Source of the DNA: Orrella dioscoreae
Lineage (GTDB): Bacteria > Pseudomonadota > Gammaproteobacteria > Burkholderiales > Burkholderiaceae_B
Direction of reading: 5' to 3'
Assembly (NCBI RefSeq): GCF_900089455.2
Contig: NZ_LT907988.1
Coordinates: 3,720,001-3,784,000, forward strand
DNA: 64,000 bases
The notes beneath the pieces are model-generated. The model saw only the letters and a list, made by a program, of their open reading frames with translations. It was not told where the DNA came from and ran no database searches. Position 1 is the stretch's first letter. Each line of letters starts with the position of its first letter. Positions 25,708 to 32,548 of this stretch are shown here, one piece after another. The position numbers and the translations under genes were made by a program.

Positions 25708-26511
25708 TTGCATCTTCCCCACAACGCATTCAAGGCCGCGCTGAAGCAGGCGCAGCCCCGCTACGGCATCTGGGCAGGCATGTGCACGCCCTATACCGCC
25801 GAGATCCTGGCGGGTCTTGGCTATGACTGGGTCCTGCTCGATGGCGAGCACGCGCCCAACACCGTGCCGACGCTGCTCGGCCAGTTGCAGGCCATGGCGG
25901 CTTACGGCAGCCAGCCTGTGGTGCGGCCGGTCACGGGCGATCCCGTGCTCATCAAGCAATTGCTGGACGTGGGCGCCCAGACACTGATGGTGCCGATGGT
26001 GGAGACCGCCGAACAGGCGGCCGCGCTGGTGCAGGCCATGCGCTACCCGCCTCACGGCATCCGCGGCGTGGGTGGCGGCCTGACGCGCGCCACGCGCTGG
26101 GACGCCGTGCCGGACTACATCCGCAACGCGCACCAGGAACTGTGCCTGATCGTGCAGATCGAATCGCGCCTGGGCGTGCAGAACGCGGCGGCCATCGCGG
26201 CGGTCGAGGGCGTGGACGCTGTCTTCATCGGGCCCGCGGACCTGTCCACCGGCCTGGGCCACGCCGGCGACGCCAGCCAGCCCGAGGTCCAGGACGCCAT
26301 CCGCCAGGCCATCGACGCCACCCGTGCGCAAGGCAAGGCCTGCGGCATCCTTGCGCCGCGCGAGGAAGACGCGCGCCGCTACCTGGATTGGGGCTGCCAG
26401 TTCGTGGCGGTGGGCATCGACATCAGCCTGCTGCGCCAGGCCGCCCAGGCCAACCTCGCGCGCTACCGCGACGATGCCGGCGCCAGCAAGGCGCCGGGCG
26501 GCGTGTACTGA
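25708..26511 (+). CDS. rhmA: 2-keto-3-deoxy-L-rhamnonate aldolase RhmA
   Basis: A 267-residue class II aldolase of the HpcH/HpaI family. It cleaves 2-keto-3-deoxy-L-rhamnonate to pyruvate and L-lactaldehyde. Family elements: GYDWVLLDGEHAPNT (catalytic His and metal region), SQPVVRPV, GAQTLMVPMVETAEQA, RYPPHGIRGVG, and VDAVFIGPADLS (metal-binding Glu/Asp region). The start is a TTG at 25708 with GGGAG six bases upstream; no ATG is present in frame before the conserved domain. It is the third gene of the rhamnonate operon. Confidence 0.93.
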   Translation: MHLPHNAFKAALKQAQPRYGIWAGMCTPYTAEILAGLGYDWVLLDGEHAPNTVPTLLGQLQAMAAYGSQPVVRPVTGDPVLIKQLLDVGAQTLMVPMVETAEQAAALVQAMRYPPHGIRGVGGGLTRATRWDAVPDYIRNAHQELCLIVQIESRLGVQNAAAIAAVEGVDAVFIGPADLSTGLGHAGDASQPEVQDAIRQAIDATRAQGKACGILAPREEDARRYLDWGCQFVAVGIDISLLRQAAQANLARYRDDAGASKAPGGVY

Positions 26512-26583
26512 ACATCGCATCCCTGCCATCATGTTCCCCCGACCGTAGCTCGGCCTGAGACCCCAAACAGGAGACAGACCCGC

Positions 26584-28020
26584 ATGAGCAAGACCCTTCC
26601 CGTCCTGCGCAACTACATCAACGGCGCCTTCCAGGACAGCAGCACGCTGCACGATGTCAGCAACCCCGCCACCGGCGACGTGCTGGCACGCTCGCCCCAG
26701 TCCGACCAGGCCGACGTCGACGCGGCCATTGCCGCCGCACGCGGCGCCCAGAAGGCCTGGTCGCGCCTGCCGGCAATCCAGCGCGCCGGCTACCTGCGCG
26801 GCGTCGCCGCCAAGCTGCGCGAGCATGCCGCCCGCATCGCTCGCACCATCACGCAGGAACAGGGCAAGATCCTGGGCCTGGCGGAAGTCGAAGTGAACTT
26901 CACGGCGGATTACCTGGACTACATGGCCGAGTGGGCGCGACGCATCGAAGGCGAGGTCATCACCAGCGACCGCGCCAATGAAATGATCCTGCTGCTGCGC
27001 AAGCCCATGGGCGTGGTGGCGGGCATCCTGCCGTGGAACTTCCCCTTCTTCCTGATCGCGCGCAAGATGGCGCCGGCGCTGCTCACCGGCAACACCATCG
27101 TCATCAAGCCCAGCGAGGAAACGCCCATCAATTGCCATGCGTTCACCGAGCTGCTGGACCAGGTGGGCCTGCCCAAGGGCGTCTTCAACGTGGTCTACGG
27201 CCAGGGCGCCACGGGCGGCGCGCTGTCGGCGCATGCCGGCGTCGACATGATCAGCTTCACCGGCAGCGTCGCCACCGGCGAGCGCATCGCGGCAGCCGCC
27301 GCGCCGCACATCACCAAGCTCAATCTTGAGCTGGGCGGCAAGGCGCCGGCCATCGTGCTGGCCGACGCCGACCTGGACCTGGCCGTGAAGGCCATCCGCG
27401 ACTCGCGCATCATCAACACCGGCCAGGTGTGCAATTGCGCGGAACGCGTGTACGTCGAGCGCGGCGTGGCCGAGGCATTCACCGCCCGCATCGCCCAGGC
27501 CATGGCCGCCACGCGCTACGGCGACCCGCTGGCGCAGGCCGACGTGGAAATGGGGCCGCTGGTCAACCGCAAGGGCCTGGATGGCGTGGCAGCCAAGGTG
27601 CGGCAGGCGGTGGCCGATGGCGCGCAGGTCGTCACGGGCGGCGGGGTTGCCGACCTGGGCCAGGGCTTCCACTTCCAGCCTACCGTGCTGGCGAACTGCC
27701 GCGCCGACATGGAGATCATGCGCAAGGAGATATTCGGCCCTGTGCTGCCGATCCAGATCGTCGACGACCTGGACGAGGCCATCGCGCTGGCCAACGACTG
27801 CGAGTACGGCCTGACGTCGTCGATCTATACCCGCGACCTGTCCAAGGCCATGCACGCCATCCGCGAGATCGACTTCGGCGAGACCTACGTCAACCGCGAA
27901 AACTTCGAAGCCATGCAGGGCTTCCACGCGGGGGTGCGAAAGTCCGGCGTGGGTGGGGCTGACGGCAAGCACGGGCTGTATGAGTACACGCACAGCCACG
28001 TGGTGTACGTGCAGAGCTGA
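26584..28020 (+). CDS. aldA: Lactaldehyde dehydrogenase AldA
   Basis: A 478-residue NAD-dependent aldehyde dehydrogenase. It oxidises L-lactaldehyde released by RhmA to L-lactate, completing the pathway. It shows GILPWNFPFFLIARKMAPAL, LLTGNTIVIKPSEETP, the catalytic Glu249 in LNLELGGKAP and Cys283 in GQVCNCAERVY, and it ends with GGADGKHGLYEY as E. coli AldA does. The CNCAER stretch and the ending separate it from general aldehyde dehydrogenases. It begins 72 bp after the aldolase stop, and a strong hairpin follows. The operon lacks rhamnose dehydrogenase and lactonase, so the cell appears to use rhamnonate itself or to make it elsewhere. Confidence 0.95.
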   Translation: MSKTLPVLRNYINGAFQDSSTLHDVSNPATGDVLARSPQSDQADVDAAIAAARGAQKAWSRLPAIQRAGYLRGVAAKLREHAARIARTITQEQGKILGLAEVEVNFTADYLDYMAEWARRIEGEVITSDRANEMILLLRKPMGVVAGILPWNFPFFLIARKMAPALLTGNTIVIKPSEETPINCHAFTELLDQVGLPKGVFNVVYGQGATGGALSAHAGVDMISFTGSVATGERIAAAAAPHITKLNLELGGKAPAIVLADADLDLAVKAIRDSRIINTGQVCNCAERVYVERGVAEAFTARIAQAMAATRYGDPLAQADVEMGPLVNRKGLDGVAAKVRQAVADGAQVVTGGGVADLGQGFHFQPTVLANCRADMEIMRKEIFGPVLPIQIVDDLDEAIALANDCEYGLTSSIYTRDLSKAMHAIREIDFGETYVNRENFEAMQGFHAGVRKSGVGGADGKHGLYEYTHSHVVYVQS

Positions 28021-28040
28021 TACCCGGGTCTTTTCCCCGG

Positions 28041-28082
28041 GGCCCCCAGCCGGTGCGCGCGCTCGCGCACCGGCTGGGGGCC
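28041..28082 (+). terminator. Strong 19-bp hairpin ending the rhamnonate operon
   Basis: GGCCCCCAGCCGGTGCGCG (28041-28059) pairs perfectly with the segment at 28064-28082 around the loop CGCT. It starts 20 bp past the aldA stop. It lacks a U-tract, but the stem is very stable. Confidence 0.7.
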
Positions 28083-28155
28083 TTGGCGTTCCTGGGTTTA
28101 CTATGGCCCCCGGCACGCCTCATTTCGCAACCCTCTTCAGACAAGGAACGTATCG

Positions 28156-28380
28156 ATGCATTTGTTGAACCGCTGTGGTGTCACGCTGGGCCTGGTCGCG
28201 CTGGTTTCGGGTTGCTCGCTGATGGGTGGCGGCGAAGGGGAACGCAGCAACGACTGCCGCTGGAACCGCAGCAGCTGCATGTACGAAGGGTCGTATGAGA
28301 AGGGCGAACGGGAATACGCCGAAGAGGAAGCCCGGCGCCTGAACCAGGCCGAGCAGGGGCGGCTGCGGCGCAGCCGCTAG
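28156..28380 (+). CDS. Small predicted lipoprotein of unknown function
   Basis: A 74-residue protein with a lipoprotein signal (hydrophobic GVTLGLVALVSGC, lipidated Cys at about residue 20). A short, highly charged region follows: NDCRWNRSSCMYEGSYEKGE, then EEEARRLNQAEQGRLRRSR. Two further cysteines (DCRW, SCMYE) might form a disulfide in the periplasm. The start ATG at 28156 has AAGGA upstream. I do not recognise a family. It stands between the rhamnonate operon terminator and the autotransporter region and is probably monocistronic. Confidence 0.7.
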   Translation: MHLLNRCGVTLGLVALVSGCSLMGGGEGERSNDCRWNRSSCMYEGSYEKGEREYAEEEARRLNQAEQGRLRRSR

Positions 28381-28450
28381 GCCAATCGGCGGGCGTCAGC
28401 GCTCCCTCCTGGTCAGCCCCTGCGACATTCTCGCTTGAACGTCTGGAAGG

Positions 28451-28663
28451 TCATGGCGCGCCGATGTACGTCTCAACATAACGCTCCTGCGCGTACGCCG
28501 TCTGCACGGGGATAGTGGGATAGATGGGTTGTGCATCCGCTCCGCTCGTATGCAGGCACAGCCGGGGTTCTCCATCCTGGAAATCCAGCGCAACATAGGG
28601 TTTGAAAAGCGCTGTCGGCTTGATGTGGGCCTCAAGTGATGAGGAATTCCCAGGATTGAAGCG
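28451..28663 (-). pseudogene. Protein-like remnant, C-terminal fragment without a start codon
   Basis: The 322 bp between the lipoprotein and the autotransporter (28381-28702) hold no intact gene. On the minus strand a 70-codon open stretch, bounded upstream by TAA at 28664-28666 and ending in TGA at 28451-28453, reads like real protein. It contains HIKPTALFKPYVALDFQDG, PRLCLHTSG and TAYAQERYVETYIGAP at the end. It has normal amino-acid composition but no ATG or GTG before that conserved-looking part, so it looks like the surviving 3' end of a lost gene. The family is not recognised. Confidence 0.4.
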
Positions 28664-28702
28664 TTAGCGGGATAACGATCAGGATCCCGGCGTGTCGGTC
28701 CG

Positions 28703-31255
28703 TCAGAAACGCCAACGAAGATTGAGCGCAGCGGTCTGGTCCCGGCTGCTGCCACCGAACTGCCCGCCATACGACATGCCCAACGACGCGCCACGCGCTA
28801 TCTCCGCGTCGACGCCCACCGTCACCAATGCCGCATCACGCGCGATCGGCGCGCCGGTGACGGTGAAGGACTCGCCCGCGTCGAAGGCCAACCGGCTTTC
28901 AGGCCGGATGCCACCCAATGCGTGGCGCCAGCCCAGTCCCGCACTCAAGGTGGTTGCCATGCTTCCCAAGTCGACGTTCTGCCGCGCGCGCAGGCCCAGC
29001 GTGACTTTGCTGGAATCGTTGCGCATCGCCTCGCCCGACAGTGCCGCATTGCCACCCGATTCCGAAAAGCCACGCGTGCGATGCTGGGCCCAACCCAGTC
29101 CGGCGTAGGGTTCCAGCGCAAGATCGCTCGTCACGGCAACGGCGTAACCCACCTCACCGAACAACTGCGTGGTGCTGGCGCGGTAATCGGCCTTGAGTTG
29201 CTGGTTCAGGCCGCCGGCACCGATACGGCGCTCGGCATCAATGTCGTGCCAGGTATATGAGGCTCCCGCCATCAGGTTGAACGTGCTGGCGCCTAGCGGG
29301 AACGCCTTGCCGCCGTAGACAATGGCGCTATAACTCGACACATCGGCGCGGCTTGCAAGGCCGCCAACGGTCAGCGTCGAGTCCGTGTAGCCCAACGCCC
29401 CGCCCAACCGCCAGCCCGCGCCCATCGCATGATCAGCACCCACGAAGAGACCGCCGGTGCGCTGGCGCATGGCCTGGGTATTACCGGTGGCGCCTGTGCG
29501 CTGCCAGTTGCCCACGACCTGGGCCCAGGCCGGCCGGGCCAGCGACGACGGCAAGCTGGAGGACGATGACGCTGCGTCGCTCAGGCCCACCGCCGCGGTC
29601 GGCGCGCCCGGTGCCATACCGGCGCTGAGGTTGCCGCGAAGATGGTTGAGAGGCACCGTGCTCACCACATGGGTCAGGTTGGCCAGGCCGGAGGCCACGC
29701 TCGCATGAGCCTCGCCCGACAGTGCGGAGAAAAAACCCTGTGGGGCACCTTCCGGCAAAGTGATGGCCGCGTCGTAGACGGCGTGGCCCGCGCCCAGTAT
29801 CTCGGTCGCGTCGGCGACAGCACGCGCGTTGCCTCCGCTTACCCGATCGGCAAAGCGCACGATATGGCCACCCGGCTCGGTAGGACCTCCCGGCTCGGTG
29901 TCGCCGCCCGGCTCGGGGCCACCCGGCTCAGGACCACCCGGCGTGACCGTACGATGCAGCTTGACCATCAACTCCCGGTCATCGTCCGAATAGACGAGCT
30001 CGAACGACAGGTAGGCAAAATTGCTCGACGCATGGCGAAAACGCGTGCCATCGAAAGTCTGGTCGGCACGCAGCACAATCTGGCTGTAACCGGCCCCATA
30101 CGCACCCGGCGCCGCTTCAAGAAAGAAATCGGCACCGGATACATCGGCTCGGCCCGTCACATCCAGCCGGTCGAGCGCGGCGGGCGTAGCGCGCACACTG
30201 AATGTGTTGTCGGTACCCATATCCAGGTCGCCATCCATCGTGGCGCTCGCCGTGCCGCCGCCGTCTATGCGCAGCCGGTTGCCACTGCCGCTATAGCGCA
30301 CGTTGCCGACGGTGCTGGAATGCGCCATCAAGGTCAGCGTATTGCCCGTGCCTGCGATCATGATGGCATCTTGGTGATTGCCGAAAGCGTCGCGGCCCGC
30401 TTCCATCCGGCCATCCTGCACGATTTCCGAATCGTGGCCATCGAGTTGCACAGCCCGGCCCCCAGCGCCGCTGACAATGCCTGCCCCAGCATTGCCGCCA
30501 TAGACCTCCCCCCGATTGACGAAGCGCTGCTGCGTGCCGGACATGAGCAGCCCGGCCCCGCCATCGCCACCGTCACCGGCAAAAGCGACGGATGCGTCGT
30601 AGCGCTCCCCCACAGCACCGCCACCGCCACCTGCGCCCCCCCAGAGCGAGCCCGTATTCACGAAGCTGGCCAACCCGTTAACCCACCTCACGGCGGCGCC
30701 CCCCTCGCCTCCCTTGACGCGCCAGGTATCCGACAGACCGGCCTCGTCCTGAACAACGCTGCCACCGCCTCCACCACCGCCACCTACAAGTACGGCGGCA
30801 TTGGAAGACGTGCGGCCTTCGCCGCCCGCGCCAGTAAGTACCAAAGCATTGCCGCCGGTGCCCCCCCTGGCAGTGCCCTGATTGCCACTGCCAGTCAGGA
30901 CCACGGTTCCACCGCCGCCACCGCCGCCGCCACTTTCGTAACTCGCAGCGATCGTCGTGTACGGTCCAAGCCGATAAAGCAGACCTGCCCCCCCATCACC
31001 GTTTTGCAAGCTTCCCGAGGCCCCCGCTTGTCCCCCACCACCGTGCCCTCCGGTCGCGCCCCAGCCGGTACCGGCCTGGCCGGCGTTACCTCCACCAGCG
31101 AATCCTGCGGGCAATGAAGCATTCGCGCCGCCTTGCGCAGCGTACATGGGGTCACCATTTCCGCCAGTGCCAGCGGCATGGCTTGGTAGCGGCATGGACA
31201 CACCATAGACGGCGACAAGATTGAGACAGATCGCGGTATAGCGTAGCGTCATCAT
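28703..31255 (-). CDS. Type Va autotransporter with glycine-rich passenger
   Basis: An 850-residue protein with three parts. A signal peptide is followed by a passenger (about residues 30-435) packed with glycine-rich tracts. A Pro-Gly-Glu repeat linker (about 437-465, units of PGGPE) comes next. A C-terminal autotransporter beta-barrel starts near residue 568 (PAWAQVVGNWQRTG) and ends in the outer-membrane-insertion signal LRWRF. The glycine-rich passenger recalls adhesins of the PE_PGRS- or YapH-like style; no protease triad or RGD motif is visible. I start at ATG 31253-31255 (a second ATG follows directly). The large G-run codons (GGC/GGT) make the passenger prone to slippage and copy-number change. 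The function is probably surface adhesion. Confidence 0.88.
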   Translation of the reverse strand: MMTLRYTAICLNLVAVYGVSMPLPSHAAGTGGNGDPMYAAQGGANASLPAGFAGGGNAGQAGTGWGATGGHGGGGQAGASGSLQNGDGGAGLLYRLGPYTTIAASYESGGGGGGGGTVVLTGSGNQGTARGGTGGNALVLTGAGGEGRTSSNAAVLVGGGGGGGGSVVQDEAGLSDTWRVKGGEGGAAVRWVNGLASFVNTGSLWGGAGGGGGAVGERYDASVAFAGDGGDGGAGLLMSGTQQRFVNRGEVYGGNAGAGIVSGAGGRAVQLDGHDSEIVQDGRMEAGRDAFGNHQDAIMIAGTGNTLTLMAHSSTVGNVRYSGSGNRLRIDGGGTASATMDGDLDMGTDNTFSVRATPAALDRLDVTGRADVSGADFFLEAAPGAYGAGYSQIVLRADQTFDGTRFRHASSNFAYLSFELVYSDDDRELMVKLHRTVTPGGPEPGGPEPGGDTEPGGPTEPGGHIVRFADRVSGGNARAVADATEILGAGHAVYDAAITLPEGAPQGFFSALSGEAHASVASGLANLTHVVSTVPLNHLRGNLSAGMAPGAPTAAVGLSDAASSSSSLPSSLARPAWAQVVGNWQRTGATGNTQAMRQRTGGLFVGADHAMGAGWRLGGALGYTDSTLTVGGLASRADVSSYSAIVYGGKAFPLGASTFNLMAGASYTWHDIDAERRIGAGGLNQQLKADYRASTTQLFGEVGYAVAVTSDLALEPYAGLGWAQHRTRGFSESGGNAALSGEAMRNDSSKVTLGLRARQNVDLGSMATTLSAGLGWRHALGGIRPESRLAFDAGESFTVTGAPIARDAALVTVGVDAEIARGASLGMSYGGQFGGSSRDQTAALNLRWRF

Positions 31256-31379
31256 CAAACGAGGCAGGAAAAGGGGAGAACCGATCTTAGCCCAGTCGAA
31301 TTTGCCCTGAAACGCCGGATTACAGTAGCTTCCCGCCGAGTGTTCTGGCCACTGCTCAAACCCGCCCAGGATTGCATCG

Positions 31380-31544
31380 CGGCCATGCGCTGAGTGGCCC
31401 GAGAAGCCTTTATGCGGAGTACCCGCAACGGTCCATGCCGCGATCCTGCTACAGGCGGGCGAGCTTTACGAGAATCGGGAAAGGCACAACACCGAGGAGG
31501 CGTGCTACCAGAATCGGACCTATGAGCGGCTGCCGAACCCATGA
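31380..31544 (+). pseudogene. Remnant of a phage head-tail connector (gp6-like) gene next to tRNA-Val
   Basis: The 402 bp from 31259 to 31660 contain no intact gene. In one plus-strand frame, ending in TGA at 31542-31544, the translation reads VPATVHAAILLQAGELYENRE, then NRTYERLPNP at the end. This pattern (an IR/VHAAILLQAGELYENRE helix followed by a YERLLNPY-like end) is typical of phage gp6-type head-tail connector proteins. No upstream start or N-terminal half is present. It lies just past the 3' end of a tRNA gene, the usual place of prophage integration, so a decayed prophage is the likely source. The assignment is from memory of the family pattern. Confidence 0.5.
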
Positions 31545-31608
31545 AGGGTCATGTCCGTGAAGTACCAAAGCGACAAAATCAGCTTTTGAGTACTTTTTGA
31601 CCACCCAA

Positions 31609-31642
31609 AGAAAAAGGGCTTCCCGCTGACGCGTAAGCCCTT
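31609..31642 (-). terminator. Terminator of the tRNA-Val transcript
   Basis: AAGGGCTT (31614-31621) and AAGCCCTT (31635-31642) form the stem. On the minus strand the stem is followed by TTTC and more T. It begins 19 bp after the tRNA 3' end. Confidence 0.8.
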
Positions 31643-31660
31643 GCTTCTCTGGAATTTCTT

Positions 31661-31735
31661 TGGTGGGCGGTACTGGGTTCGAACCAGTGACCCCTGCCGT
31701 GTGAAGGCAGTGCTCTACCACTGAGCTAACCGCCC
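31661..31735 (-). tRNA. tRNA-Val, anticodon CAC
   Basis: A 75-nt cloverleaf on the minus strand. The acceptor stem GGGCGGT pairs with ACCGCCC. The D arm is GCTC-AGTGGTA-GAGC, the anticodon arm CTGCC-TTCACAC-GGCAG with anticodon CAC, and the T arm ACTGG-TTCGAAC-CCAGT. The encoded 3' CCA is present. It decodes GUG. A terminator follows. Confidence 0.97.
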
Positions 31736-31790
31736 AAAGAAGCGGAACTATAGCACGTCGATTTTTACCATGCAAGCGTCCACGCGCCGA

Positions 31791-32528
31791 TCAGGCGGCT
31801 GTGCCTTCCGCCGGGGCGGCAGGCGTGTCCAGCTTGCGCCACAGGCACGGCCCGCCGCTGGCCTTGTCCAGCGCTTCCAGGTATTCGCCGTGCGCGGCCA
31901 TTTCCGTTTCCGATGCCCGCAACACCGTCAGCACGGACGCATCGAAGCCCCCCACCACCAGGCCGTCGCCGGTGCCGCGCGCGGGTTCAGGCGCATCGAT
32001 CAGCAGGCCATCCTGGCCGCGCGTCATGGCCAGCCACACTTCTGCCAGCAGTTGCGAGTCCAGCAAGGCGCCGTGCAGCGTGCGGTGCGCGTTGGAAATG
32101 CCATAGCGCTCGCACAGCGAGTCCAGCGAGTTGCGCTTGCCCGGGTGCATCTCGCGCGCCACCATCAGGCTGTCGGTGATGGCGGTGCACAACTGCGCCA
32201 GCGGCGGACGCCCCACGCGGGCCAGTTCGGCGTCCAGGAAGCGCGTGTCGAACGACGCGTTGTGGATGATGAGCTCGCCGCCGGCGATGTAGTCCACGAA
32301 GTCCTGCGCGACGTCCTCGAAGCGCGGCTTGTCGGACAGGAACTCGGTGGTCAGGCCGTGGACGGCCAGTGCGCCCGGGTCGCTGTCGCGGTCCGGGTTC
32401 AGGTAGACGTGGAAATGGCGGCCGGTGACGTTGCGGTTCTCCAGCTCCACCGCGCCGATTTCAATGACGCGGTGGCCTTGGGAGGGCTCCAGGCCCGTGG
32501 TTTCGGTATCGAGAATGATCCAGCGCAT
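31791..32528 (-). CDS. dnaQ: DNA polymerase III epsilon subunit (3'-5' proofreading exonuclease)
   Basis: A 245-residue DEDDh exonuclease, the proofreading subunit of the replicative polymerase core. Exo I is LDTETTG (Asp7, Glu9), Exo II HNASFDTRFLD and Exo III HGALLDSQLLAE (His and Asp). It has the DnaQ-type RNSLDSLCERYG segment between. The C-terminal tail of about 60 residues should bind the alpha subunit. It starts 20 bp after the stop of the RND pump gene in the same direction, so it may be read in part from that operon, and it ends 55 bp before the tRNA gene. Confidence 0.95.
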   Translation of the reverse strand: MRWIILDTETTGLEPSQGHRVIEIGAVELENRNVTGRHFHVYLNPDRDSDPGALAVHGLTTEFLSDKPRFEDVAQDFVDYIAGGELIIHNASFDTRFLDAELARVGRPPLAQLCTAITDSLMVAREMHPGKRNSLDSLCERYGISNAHRTLHGALLDSQLLAEVWLAMTRGQDGLLIDAPEPARGTGDGLVVGGFDASVLTVLRASETEMAAHGEYLEALDKASGGPCLWRKLDTPAAPAEGTAA

Positions 32529-32548
32529 AGTGCCTTGATGTGTTGCGG

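Noticed and set aside
25600-28116. 838-codon minus-strand open frame
   Set aside because: Antisense to rhmA and aldA and lacking any recognisable domain.
28396-28794. 132-codon minus-strand open frame after the autotransporter
   Set aside because: It overlaps the autotransporter 3' end in another frame and has an Arg/Ser-rich composition; a different frame here looks more like a gene remnant.
31449-31775. 108-codon minus-strand open frame across the tRNA gene
   Set aside because: It reads straight through tRNA-Val and its terminator; this is a familiar false gene caused by the tRNA sequence.
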